The notes beneath the pieces were generated by a model that did no database searches, was not told where the DNA came from, and saw only the letters and a program-made list of their open reading frames with translations. From Mesobacillus campisalis (GTDB lineage: Bacteria; Bacillota; Bacilli; Bacillales; Cytobacillaceae), in NCBI RefSeq assembly GCF_000986785.1, contig NZ_LAYY01000009.1, positions 109,404 to 173,403 on the forward strand: a DNA stretch of 64,000 bases, read 5' to 3'. A program made the translations under genes and the position numbers. Positions 45,549 to 54,471 of this stretch are shown piece by piece; position 1 is the stretch's first letter; the number at the start of each line of letters is the position of its first letter.

Positions 45549-46645
45549 TAGTTTCCCCTCCTTTTAATGTTCCTGAGAATCAAGAGATAGGCCCATATAC
45601 AGAGGGGAAAAGCAAACGCGAGGACCATGCCGGCTTGTTCAATCAGCCGCTGAAGTAGCTTATTCTGGTCAAATGTGGGGGGAACCAGCACGACATAGAC
45701 AAATGCAATGATTAGTAACCAGATTAAATGCCTGCGATGGTTTTCTTCCCCAGCCAGCTGGCTTGTACAATATACGGTCATATACATGAGCGGCAGGACC
45801 GTTACGGAAATCACAAATAGATAAAAAGCAAAAAATACAATTTCCAGTCTTTCAATAAATCTGAACTCCAGTATCTTTAACATGACAATGGATGGTTCAT
45901 TATAAATGGTAATTTCATCAGGACTGAAAAACACGAAGGCTCCTATCGTAATGATCAGGTATATGAAAAGGGTTAAGGTGTTCGCTATGACAATTCCCAT
46001 GGAGGCTTTCTCTTTTTTTTGCAAAAATGGATACAGGAAAAAGGCGATTTCAAATCCTCCAAAAGAAAAAAGCGCCGTTCCTACAGAGTCAAGAATAGGC
46101 TGCCAGCCCTCCTTTAAAAGCGGGAGTAAATGAAGCCACTGTGCTTGTTTCAGCGGAATGATGAAAAAGATCATCATCCACACTGTCATGAAAAAAACAA
46201 GGACGGAATACCTGCCTAATATCGTGATGTTTTTTCGGACAATGAGGTAGCTGGGAATCGACAACAAGGCAATCAGGATATAAACCTCGGTGCGCGGCAG
46301 AATCCATGCTTGGATAAAGAGGGCCTCTCTAATAAATATCACAGTGGCCATGATCCCAAAATAGAGGGAAAACAGGATTGTGCCCGCTATTCCTATCCAT
46401 TTTCCAAAGTAGTGTCTTAAAAGGTCAAGAATGGTTCCTTTCGGGTAATTCTTCATGACTTGGATGATGATCAGACTTGCAGCTGTCGCCAGGACCCACG
46501 AAAGGACAATCCCAATCCAGCCGTCTGTTCCTGCTGCTTCAGCTGTCTCACGGGGCAGCGTTAATACTCCTACCCCCATTTGTACACCATGGATCAGAAA
46601 AATATATTGCGGCAATGTAAGTGTTGGTTTTGCCATTTTCATCAC
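45548..46645 (-). CDS. Spore germination protein, GerAB-type permease subunit
   Basis: A 365-residue APC-like membrane protein with about ten hydrophobic segments and the opening QYIFLIHGVQMGVGVLTLPR typical of GerAB-type receptor subunits, which hold the germinant pocket. It starts with GTG or the next ATG, overlapping the GerA-type stop (GTGA). Germinant is unknown. Confidence 0.92.
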   Translation of the reverse strand: MMKMAKPTLTLPQYIFLIHGVQMGVGVLTLPRETAEAAGTDGWIGIVLSWVLATAASLIIIQVMKNYPKGTILDLLRHYFGKWIGIAGTILFSLYFGIMATVIFIREALFIQAWILPRTEVYILIALLSIPSYLIVRKNITILGRYSVLVFFMTVWMMIFFIIPLKQAQWLHLLPLLKEGWQPILDSVGTALFSFGGFEIAFFLYPFLQKKEKASMGIVIANTLTLFIYLIITIGAFVFFSPDEITIYNEPSIVMLKILEFRFIERLEIVFFAFYLFVISVTVLPLMYMTVYCTSQLAGEENHRRHLIWLLIIAFVYVVLVPPTFDQNKLLQRLIEQAGMVLAFAFPLCIWAYLLILRNIKRRGN

Positions 46646-48180
46646 GAATCATCACCCCCCGGAGGTCTGGAATGGGCTTTGGTCTTTTGAATGGCTTTTG
46701 TTGCAGTAGGCCGCTGTTCGAGCGACCATTGGGGGGTGCGGATGAATACATCCTTCCATTCTTTAAACCGGAGCGGGGCTGCCGGGCTTCCATACGGCAT
46801 TGTCAGTGATTCAAGGGAAATAAAATGGCCAATCAAAATCATGAACCCAACCACGATTCCGACAAAACCGAACAAGGAGGCAAGGATCATCATTGGAAAG
46901 CGGACTAGCCGGATGGCAGAACTCATTTCATAACTAGGGATGATAAAAGAAGCGATGGCGGTCAGAGCAACAACAATGACCATGATATTGCTGACAATCC
47001 CGGCCTCGACGGCTGCCTGGCCAATTACAATACCGCCGACAATGCCCACCGTCTGCCCGATTTTTGCTGGAAGCCGAATCCCGGCTTCCCTTAGCATCTC
47101 AAGAGTGAATTCCATGATAAATGCCTCAATATAGGGCGGAAATGGTATCCGTTCCCTTGATTCCCCGACGGAAAAAAGCAGTTTTAATGGAATGACTTCA
47201 AAATGAAACGAAATGGTAGCGATATAAATGGCCGGCAGGAAGATCGCAATAAAAAAACCAAAATATCTTAGAAGACGGATAAATGAAGCCACCATCCAAC
47301 GAGATCCATAGTCATCGATCGATTTGAAGAAAACATCAAAAGTCGCTGGGCCGATTATGACAGTCGGGGACCTGTCCACCACGGTTACAATCCTGCCTTG
47401 CAGGATTTGGGCAGCCGCATAATCAGGGCGCTCTGTCAATAAAAGCTGCGGCAAGGGAGAATACGGTTGATCCTCGATGTATTCGGCTAGCACTCCTGCG
47501 TTGATGATGCTGTCGACATTCAGCTGTTTGATCCGATTCTCCAGCTCCTTCAGCACTTCCGGATTCACGACATCAGCCAGATACAGGATGGAAAGCTTCG
47601 TTTTTCCCCTTTCCCCAACCGTCATTTCCTTTATTTTCAGTTCCCGGTTATGGATTTGGTGGCGGATTAACGCAACATTCACACTTGCCATCTCGTTGAA
47701 TCCCACATGCGCTCCTGCCAGGTAGGTTTCAACTGGCGAGTCTTCGATAGACCGGCTAGGAAATTTAGGCGTATCGTAGATATACGCTTCTGCAAGTCCT
47801 TCGACAAACAGGACGGTTTCGCCATTAAGGAGTGCATCCTCGATCTCGGGCCACGAATCCGCTTCCCTAATGTGGCCAAGCGACACTTTGAAATCAGCTT
47901 CATCGTGTTCCCTATCATTTTTAAATAAAAGAGGGTCAAGTACGTTATTAAAAATGGCCTTGCTATCGGTAATGCCGCTCAAGTAGATGACGGCCGCCTG
48001 GCTGCCTGTCTGTTTTATAACCAATTTCCTTATCACGAGGTCAGGTGTATCGCAAAAAGTAGACTGGATTTTCGCAAGATTTTCTTTCAATCCCGAACTT
48101 AACCGGTAGCTCTTAATGCGATTCTGGGATTGCTGGGCAGAAGAAGCAGAGGTTTTCTTGTATTTGCGAAAGAATGCCAT
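46642..48180 (-). CDS. Spore germination protein, GerAA-type subunit
   Basis: A 512-residue A subunit. A long cytosolic N-terminal domain leads to the membrane domain with the conserved RFPPYIEAFIMEFTLEMLREA region (quoted here only by its ends: PFPPYIEAF and LEMLREAGIRLP). Start ATG at 48180 (MAFFRKYKK) behind AGGTGGG; upstream in-frame codons run into the repeat pair. First gene of an A-B-C receptor operon, confirming a spore former. Confidence 0.93.
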   Translation of the reverse strand: MAFFRKYKKTSASSAQQSQNRIKSYRLSSGLKENLAKIQSTFCDTPDLVIRKLVIKQTGSQAAVIYLSGITDSKAIFNNVLDPLLFKNDREHDEADFKVSLGHIREADSWPEIEDALLNGETVLFVEGLAEAYIYDTPKFPSRSIEDSPVETYLAGAHVGFNEMASVNVALIRHQIHNRELKIKEMTVGERGKTKLSILYLADVVNPEVLKELENRIKQLNVDSIINAGVLAEYIEDQPYSPLPQLLLTERPDYAAAQILQGRIVTVVDRSPTVIIGPATFDVFFKSIDDYGSRWMVASFIRLLRYFGFFIAIFLPAIYIATISFHFEVIPLKLLFSVGESRERIPFPPYIEAFIMEFTLEMLREAGIRLPAKIGQTVGIVGGIVIGQAAVEAGIVSNIMVIVVALTAIASFIIPSYEMSSAIRLVRFPMMILASLFGFVGIVVGFMILIGHFISLESLTMPYGSPAAPLRFKEWKDVFIRTPQWSLEQRPTATKAIQKTKAHSRPPGGDDS

Positions 48181-48249
48181 GCATAGTTCCCACCTAATTG
48201 ATGATAGCTTATTTTGCATCACCAGTTGGAAAATCATGCATTTTAATGC

Positions 48250-48305
48250 AGCAAAGGGACGGTTCTCCTGCTTCATTGAAGCAGGAGAACCGTCCCCGTG
48301 TTTTA
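48250..48305. repeat. Dispersed palindromic repeat, head-to-head pair (copies 9 and 10)
   Basis: GGGACGGTTCTCCTGCTTCA and its exact reverse complement are separated by one base, a 20-base stem between potD and the germination operon. The potD stop codon TAA lies at its edge; the hairpin probably terminates potD. Confidence 0.88.
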
Positions 48306-49376
48306 TTTCCTATGCATTTTAAATTCAAGGAACAAATCGTTGTAATAAGCCAGATTTTCCTGACCGAGGTTTTCGTATACTTCGAGTTTCTCTGTCAGCT
48401 CTGCGGGCGGATAAAATCGTTCATCGGTTACCATCTCCTCCGGCAAATATTCCAGCGCGGCTTTATTCGGCGTGGAGTAAGAGACCCATTCGGTGTTCTG
48501 GGCGGCAATTTCCGCGTCCAGGATGAAATTGATGAACCGATGCGCTCCCTCAACGTTCTTGGCAGTTTTTGGGATGACCATGTTGTCGAACCAAAGGTTG
48601 GAGCCTTCTTCCGGAACAACATAGTCAAGATTCTCGTTTTCGTACATGATATCGGCGGCGTCGCCGGACCAGACCAGTCCTATCGGCGCTTCCTCATTGG
48701 CGAGCAGGATTTTGATCTCATCGCCGACGATCGCCTTGATGTTCGGCGTAAGGGTGTCAAGCTTTTCCTTCGCTTCCCTCAAGTGCTCCTTGTTGGTGTC
48801 GTTCAGGGAATAGCCAAGGCTGTTCAGTCCCATGCCCATCACTTCGCGGGCACCGTCAACAAGCAGGATGTCATTTTTCAGCTCTGGATCCCACAGATCG
48901 TTCCAACTGGTAAATTCTTTGCCGCCGAGGAGCGAGTGGTTGTAGACGATTCCGACCGTTCCCCAGAAATAGGGAATCGAATATTCGTTGCCTGGATCGA
49001 AGGGCAGGTTCATGAATCGTTCGTCGATGTTTTTCAGGTTAGGCAGCTTACTTTGGTCAATAGCGATCAGCAGGTCCTCGGCCTGCATTTTTTCAATCAT
49101 GTACTCGGAAGGAACGGCAATATCATAGGAGGTGCCGCCCTGCCTCACCTTTGTCATCATCGCCTCGTTGGAATCAAAGGTTTCATATACGACGCTGATG
49201 CCTGTTTCTTTTTCAAACGTTTTGATCAAATCGGGATCAATATAATCTCCCCAATTGTAGATCGTCAATGTATTGTCACCTGAATACCCCTGTGTGTCAT
49301 TCAGTTTGGAAATAGCCGCCAGCAGCAGGACAGATACAAGAGAGATAGCGATGAAAGCACGAACCAGCTGCTTCAT
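48303..49376 (-). CDS. potD: Spermidine/putrescine ABC transporter, substrate-binding protein
   Basis: A 357-residue polyamine-binding protein. LTIYNWGDYIDPDLI begins the mature domain, and YDIAVPSEYMIEKM, PYFWGTVGI and LVWSGDAADI are PotD motifs. The N-terminus is a single hydrophobic segment (residues about 5-22) without a lipobox Cys, so it may stay anchored by an uncleaved helix. It overlaps potC by four bases. Confidence 0.92.
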   Translation of the reverse strand: MKQLVRAFIAISLVSVLLLAAISKLNDTQGYSGDNTLTIYNWGDYIDPDLIKTFEKETGISVVYETFDSNEAMMTKVRQGGTSYDIAVPSEYMIEKMQAEDLLIAIDQSKLPNLKNIDERFMNLPFDPGNEYSIPYFWGTVGIVYNHSLLGGKEFTSWNDLWDPELKNDILLVDGAREVMGMGLNSLGYSLNDTNKEHLREAKEKLDTLTPNIKAIVGDEIKILLANEEAPIGLVWSGDAADIMYENENLDYVVPEEGSNLWFDNMVIPKTAKNVEGAHRFINFILDAEIAAQNTEWVSYSTPNKAALEYLPEEMVTDERFYPPAELTEKLEVYENLGQENLAYYNDLFLEFKMHRK

Positions 49377-50176
49377 TTCCTCACCCCCACAGTGTTAATC
49401 TTCTGGCGCTGGGCAATGAAGTAATAGACCACAACCAGGATAATGGTGAACAAAAACAACAATGTCGATAAAGCGTTGATATTCAAGGATACGCCGCGGC
49501 GCGCCAGGGAATAGATTTCGACGGAAAGCGTGCTGAAGCCGTTCCCTGTCACGAAAAACGTGACTGCGAAATCATCCAGGGAATACGTCAGGGCCATAAA
49601 AAAGCCGGCCATGATGCCTGGCGATAAATACGGCAGGATCACCTTTGTCAGCACATCCCAGCTGTTTGCTCCCAGGTCCCTCGCCGCGTCGACAAGCGAT
49701 GGGCTCATTTCCGACAGCTTCGGAAGCACAAGCAGCACGACAATTGGCACGCTGAAGGCAATATGCGAAAGCAGGACCGAATAAAATCCCAGCTTGTAGC
49801 CGGTTACCGTGAACAAAATCAGGAAGGATGCCCCGATGATGACGTCCGGGCTGACAATCAGGACATTATTCAATGATAGAACCGTATTCCGTGCGGTCCG
49901 CTTTTTTATGGCATGTATCCCAAGTGCCCCGATGATACCAATGATGGTTGCAATCAGCGCGGACAGCAAGGCGACCACCAGCGTGTTCAGCACAATGATC
50001 AGCAGGCGGACATCGCTGAACAATTCCCTGTACCAATCAAGCGTGAAGCTTTCAAAATGGTACATCGTCCCGCCGCTGTTGAACGAATAAAAAATCAGGA
50101 AAATGATCGGTGCATATAAAATAAAGAAAACGAGCAATAAAAAGAAATTAGCCAACCGAGATCCTTTTCGTTCCAA
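49373..50176 (-). CDS. potC: Spermidine/putrescine ABC transporter permease
   Basis: A 267-residue inner-membrane permease with six segments; the EAA loop reads LVDAARDLGANSWDVLTKVILP. TTG at 50176, one base after the potB stop, is the likely start; a GTG three codons upstream is an alternative. It pairs with PotB. Confidence 0.9.
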   Translation of the reverse strand: MERKGSRLANFFLLLVFFILYAPIIFLIFYSFNSGGTMYHFESFTLDWYRELFSDVRLLIIVLNTLVVALLSALIATIIGIIGALGIHAIKKRTARNTVLSLNNVLIVSPDVIIGASFLILFTVTGYKLGFYSVLLSHIAFSVPIVVLLVLPKLSEMSPSLVDAARDLGANSWDVLTKVILPYLSPGIMAGFFMALTYSLDDFAVTFFVTGNGFSTLSVEIYSLARRGVSLNINALSTLLFLFTIILVVVYYFIAQRQKINTVGVRK

Positions 50177-50177
50177 C

Positions 50178-50981
50178 TTACACACCCCGCTTTCGGTTGC
50201 CTGTGATGGCCATAATGGCAAACATGATGAGAATCAAAAATACCGCTATCGTGGCACCCATCCCCCAGTCCTGGGTCACAAGGAAATGCTGTTCGATGGC
50301 CGTTCCAAGCGTGATCACCCGGTTGCCGGCAATCAGGCGTGTCAGCATGAACAGGGACAATGCAGGGATGAAGACAATCTGGATGCCCGATTTTACCCCT
50401 TCAATCGTCAGCGGGAAAATCACTCGCGTAAACGTTGTCCATTTGGAAGCGCCCAAATCATTGGCGGCATCAATCAAGGTCGGATTCAGTTCATTCAGCG
50501 AGTTGAAAATCGGCAAAATCATAAATGGGATAAAAATATAGACGGACACGAAAATAAAGCTGAAATCCGTGAACAGGACCTGCTGCCTGCCGATGCCGAT
50601 CGCTTCCAGCAGCTGATTGCTGACACCGTATGTTCCTAAGATGCCAAGGAAGGCATACGCCTTCAGCAGAAGGTTGATCCAGGAAGGAACAATGATCAGC
50701 AGCAGCCAGAGCTGGCTATGTTTCGTTTTGGTTAAAAGATAGGCCGTAGGATAGGCAACAAGCAGCGAGAAAAAGGTAATCAGGAACGCGTACCAGAACG
50801 AGCTAAAGGTCATTTTCAAATAGACCGGAGTAAAAAATTTCTGGTAGTTTGCCAGCGAAAACTGGCCGTTGATATCAAGGAAAGAATAGTAGATGACGAG
50901 CAAAATCGGCGCGATGACGAAGAACACCATCCAGAGAGTATACGGCAGCATGAACCATGAACGGGTTAGCCTGCTGTTCAT
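50178..50981 (-). CDS. potB: Spermidine/putrescine ABC transporter permease
   Basis: A 267-residue permease with six segments and the EAA loop [22 protein letters not shown]. Its ATG overlaps the potA stop by four bases (ATGA), typical of coupled translation in this operon. Confidence 0.9.
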   Translation of the reverse strand: MNSRLTRSWFMLPYTLWMVFFVIAPILLVIYYSFLDINGQFSLANYQKFFTPVYLKMTFSSFWYAFLITFFSLLVAYPTAYLLTKTKHSQLWLLLIIVPSWINLLLKAYAFLGILGTYGVSNQLLEAIGIGRQQVLFTDFSFIFVSVYIFIPFMILPIFNSLNELNPTLIDAANDLGASKWTTFTRVIFPLTIEGVKSGIQIVFIPALSLFMLTRLIAGNRVITLGTAIEQHFLVTQDWGMGATIAVFLILIMFAIMAITGNRKRGV

Positions 50982-52081
50982 TTACCTTCTCCATCCTCAT
51001 AGGCTTCCAGACGGGCGTCGAATTCTTCTTCCGTTTCGCCCAGGCGCATGACATGGATGGCCTCTGGTTCAAAATAAAGCCCGATTGCATCGCCCACTTC
51101 CGCCTTTTTGGTGGAATGGACAAGCCACTCGTTGCCTGCCTCATCATAGCAGCTTAGCTCATAGTGAACGCCGCGGAACAGCTGGGAGTCGACTTTCACC
51201 TGCAGTTTGCCTTGTTCGACTGACGTAATTTCCAGGTCTTCCGGACGGATGACAACTTCAACGGGCTCATTAAGATTAAGGCCCATGTCGACGCACTCAA
51301 AGCGTTTGCCTGTGAACTCTACCAGGTAGTCTTCTACCATCGTTCCGTGGACAATATTGGATTCACCGATAAAATCGGCCACAAAACGGTTGATCGGCTC
51401 ATCATAAATATCGGTAGGGCTGCCGCTTTGCACGATTTTCCCCTCGTTAAGGACGAAAATCTCATCTGACATCGCCAGCGCTTCCTCCTGGTCATGCGTG
51501 ACGAATATGAACGTGATGCCAAGGCGGCTCTGGAGCTCGCGGAGTTCATACTGCATCTCGGTCCGCAGCTTCAGGTCAAGGGCGGATAACGGTTCATCGA
51601 GCAGGATAACCTCGGGCTCGTTAACAATCGCCCGGGCAATCGCGACGCGCTGACGCTGGCCCCCCGACATCTCCCCGATTTCCCTATTTTCATAGCCTGT
51701 AAGATTCACAAACTGAAGCGCTTCCCTTACCTTCGCCTCGATTTGGGCATTCGTCAGCTTCTTGATGCGCAAGCCGAACGCGACATTTTCAAAAACATTT
51801 AGATGGGGAAACAGGGCGTAATCCTGGAAGACGGTGTTCACCTGGCGCTTGTTGGCAGGCAGGTCATTGATCCTTTTTCCATCAAAATAAATATCTCCGG
51901 ACGTCGCTTGAGTGAACCCGGCAATCAGGCGGAGAATCGTCGTTTTCCCGCAGCCAGAAGGACCAAGAAGCGTATAAAATTTCCCGCGTTCAATCTCAAA
52001 ACTCACATCATCCAGAACAGCCGGATCGTTATCATATTGTTTTGTCACATTTTTAAATTTAATAATCGCTGAGTTATCCAT
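50978..52081 (-). CDS. potA: Spermidine/putrescine ABC transporter ATP-binding protein
   Basis: A 367-residue ATPase. Walker [10 protein letters not shown], signature [10 protein letters not shown], Walker [13 protein letters not shown] and the switch His in VTHDQEEA are intact; the C-terminal 110 residues form a TOBE regulatory domain. GAGGAGG precedes the ATG. First gene of potABCD. Confidence 0.94.
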   Translation of the reverse strand: MDNSAIIKFKNVTKQYDNDPAVLDDVSFEIERGKFYTLLGPSGCGKTTILRLIAGFTQATSGDIYFDGKRINDLPANKRQVNTVFQDYALFPHLNVFENVAFGLRIKKLTNAQIEAKVREALQFVNLTGYENREIGEMSGGQRQRVAIARAIVNEPEVILLDEPLSALDLKLRTEMQYELRELQSRLGITFIFVTHDQEEALAMSDEIFVLNEGKIVQSGSPTDIYDEPINRFVADFIGESNIVHGTMVEDYLVEFTGKRFECVDMGLNLNEPVEVVIRPEDLEITSVEQGKLQVKVDSQLFRGVHYELSCYDEAGNEWLVHSTKKAEVGDAIGLYFEPEAIHVMRLGETEEEFDARLEAYEDGEGK

Positions 52082-52228
52082 TACAACCTCCTCTTTGCCA
52101 AAGCGTTTTTATGATAAATATGTAAATTGATAGACACACCGAACCATTATACAACAGTGGATAAAAATTACAATGTGCAAAGGCTTTAAATTCCAGGCAT
52201 TTTCGGCCGGGTGACCTTCGAATAAATA

Positions 52229-52261
52229 TAAAAAGGCCCCTATTCAAATCGAAAAGGGGCT
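52229..52261 (-). terminator. Terminator of the DUF1259 gene
   Basis: Minus-strand stem AGCCCCTTT / AGGGGCC region with TTTTTAT tail, between the DUF1259 stop and the potA start. Confidence 0.75.
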
Positions 52262-52319
52262 GCGTGATGGTATTGTGGTTTTCTAGCTTCACCTTAAGCT
52301 ACTCGAAAACAGCTAAAAA

Positions 52320-52844
52320 TTAATCATGACGCGATTTTCTATTGAATAGACCCGCTTCCTTTGCAGCGGCAAAGCTTCTCTCAGCGAAATCGAAAGCGTC
52401 CCCGGTATCTTCCCAGTGCATATACATCAAACGAGGTTCCTCGAACAACCAATGGTTATGGACAGCTGTTACGATAATGCCCCTTTTTCGCAATGCGGTC
52501 ATAAGCGGATTAATTTCCTTCTGAAGGACAACAGACTCACCAAGGTTAAGGTCTTCTTCGAAGGATAGCCCAAATGGAAGGGCTAGCGGGGAACGTGTAC
52601 GACGTCCTAAAATGGTTGCCTTGATATTTCTGATACGCATAACAACACATGGGGAAGTGGAAATGACCATTCCCCCAATAAGATCTGCCAGTTCTTGACA
52701 GGTGGAAGCATCTACAGAATCTCCCGCCCTACTTTTATGAGGATGTGGCCTACGGTCCCTGTTATCCTCAATATTGCCGGCTTCCTGGTAGGCATCCCTG
52801 AATCTCGAACCGCCAAATAAAATACGGTCCCAATTGTTACTCAA
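52320..52844 (-). CDS. DUF1259 (LpqO-like) protein
   Basis: A 174-residue protein with the DUF1259 core: ISTSPCVVMRIRNIKATI, then LMTALRKRGIIVTAVHNHWLFEEPRLMYMHWE (key residues VHNHW and RLMYMHWE). TTG start after GGAGGTG. Longer relatives have two such domains; this has one and no signal peptide. Function unknown. Confidence 0.8.
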   Translation of the reverse strand: MSNNWDRILFGGSRFRDAYQEAGNIEDNRDRRPHPHKSRAGDSVDASTCQELADLIGGMVISTSPCVVMRIRNIKATILGRRTRSPLALPFGLSFEEDLNLGESVVLQKEINPLMTALRKRGIIVTAVHNHWLFEEPRLMYMHWEDTGDAFDFAERSFAAAKEAGLFNRKSRHD

Positions 52845-53167
52845 AATAGTTCACCTCCTTGTCCATTTGTAAATAATATATTCATATATGGAAAGCCTGT
52901 CTGGATAAAATAACCAAAACAATCGCACATATATTTCCAAAGCAGGGGGACGGTTCTCCTGCTTCAGCCGCAACTTCTACTTCCCTCAGCTTTGACCGTT
53001 TCAGCACCTAACGGCCAATGGAAAAAACCCCGATGCATTACCGGGGCATTCACTGCTATTTTCTTAAAATCTGGCGTCAACACGACATTTTATGAATATT
53101 GTTTCCCTATAATCCTCCCCTGAAATCAGTGGCAGATAATTGATATCCTAAAGAAAACAACACTTCA
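52845..53167. other. Intergenic region with repeat copy 11 and a terminator
   Basis: About 320 bases. Repeat copy 11 is at 52939-52966 (GGGGGACGGTTCTCC, with AAGCA and TGCTTCA edges). A minus-strand terminator at 53022-53047 (CCCCG / CGGGG stem, TTTTTT) ends the DUF2935 gene. Nothing else is recognisable. Confidence 0.7.
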
Positions 53168-53980
53168 CTAGGAATCAAACGGCCGTTGCATTTTAGGTGC
53201 GCTAAGGGTTGCCTCAAACATGTCGATGATTTCGAGGAACCTTTCCGCCTCCCTGAAGGTATGGTCCGCTAATAGCGGATGAATATTGCTTTTAATCCGG
53301 CATGCCTCGATCAGCTCCCTGGCCGTTCTCTTGAAGTCTCTTAGGGAAGCAACGGAAACCCTGTTTTGATCCAGGAATTGGTCCAGTATAGGCACGGTTT
53401 CTGATTGCGGTCTCATCGAATCCAAATCAACGGCCTGAAAGACGAGCTGATCAAAATCATGGCTAAATTCTCTAGCTTGCTCTACAAGCTTTCTTTCCGA
53501 AGGGTCCAAAAGGTGTCCAATGAATTTTGCATGGTCCGCCATGATTTTCAGGAAAAAGACATTTTCCTGAATGATATCATTTGCTTCAGGCACTAATCTC
53601 CCTTCATTCAGCTCTTTCAGCCGATTCGCAAAATAAGCCGCTTCCCTGCTGACATGATCAATTAACAATGGGAAGTTATTGGACCGGATCTCACAGCGCA
53701 GCTCCAGTCCCAATACCTTCCTTTTGTAATGCCAAATGGCGACTGCTGCCTGGTAAACCTCATTGTTAAACGCCTGGACCTGCCCGAGTTCCGAGTTTGG
53801 TGAAAACCTGGACAACTTTTCCTCAATGCGTTCAAACAATGCGATAAACTGCTGGGCTTCCGCAATCAATTGCCGCTGTTCATAAGTAAACCCAAGGCTT
53901 AGAAATAATGCATGTTCCTTCATAATCCTTGACCAGAACCTGATCTCGTCCAGAGATCTCGCTACGATTGGACTTGCCAT
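53168..53980 (-). CDS. DUF2935 protein
   Basis: A 270-residue all-helical protein built of two similar halves, each starting with an EHALFL- or DHAKFI-type metal-binding helix (FWSRIMKEHALFLSLG; LKIMADHAKFIGHLL) and each ending in a DHxxREA motif (LIDHVSREAAYF; LADHTFREAERF). This suggests a ferritin-like di-metal fold. Members are common in spore formers. Start ATG at 53980 with AAAAGGGG upstream. Function unknown. Confidence 0.82.
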   Translation of the reverse strand: MASPIVARSLDEIRFWSRIMKEHALFLSLGFTYEQRQLIAEAQQFIALFERIEEKLSRFSPNSELGQVQAFNNEVYQAAVAIWHYKRKVLGLELRCEIRSNNFPLLIDHVSREAAYFANRLKELNEGRLVPEANDIIQENVFFLKIMADHAKFIGHLLDPSERKLVEQAREFSHDFDQLVFQAVDLDSMRPQSETVPILDQFLDQNRVSVASLRDFKRTARELIEACRIKSNIHPLLADHTFREAERFLEIIDMFEATLSAPKMQRPFDS

Positions 53981-54471
53981 GGCCACACCCCTTTTCACGA
54001 TTGCCATACACACTATATGTATGAAAAGGGTGCCAGTCCATATGCGGTCCTTTATAATTTCATGCCATTTGGCAGCCGGACCGCTGCCATGGAAATGTGT
54101 GAAGGCGGGTTCGGCGAAGACCAGGCAAAGCATGTCACCGTATCAGCCATGGTATAATTGTTGATTTGTTTATTACCCAGTGTTGGCAAGGCATTCATAG
54201 GCGGAGAAATTTCGGTTAAGGTATATTTCAAGGGCTTAAGGAGCAGAAATAAGCGGATATATTCCGATTAACTTCCTATTTCGGGACTAAATTCAAGGAT
54301 TAAATGAAAATAAACGGAAAAAACTCCCTTATAATGCGGGAAATATGGGTATTTCCCAACTTAGGCGGAATTTTTCCGTTTATTTTCATAAGCTCAGTAA
54401 AATCAACTTTCTATGTTACTTATTCCAATTTTGCACTTCAAATCCAAACTATTTAATCAGCCCCCAATGCC
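53981..54471. other. Intergenic region with a 19-base inverted repeat
   Basis: Almost 500 bases without a credible gene. ATGAAAATAAACGGAAAAA (54304-54322) and its exact complement (54371-54389) flank a second hairpin GGGAAATA / TATTTCCC (54338-54357). Related AT-rich pieces (AATAAGCGGATATATTCCG) lie just to the left. It looks like a small mobile or dispersed palindromic element. Confidence 0.6.

Noticed and set aside
48198..49283. Long plus-strand frame (361 aa) opposite potD
   Set aside because: Exact shadow of potD; potD has full family motifs and operon context.
50103..50639. Plus-strand frame opposite potB/potC
   Set aside because: Shadow of two well-supported permease genes; charged, low-complexity translation.
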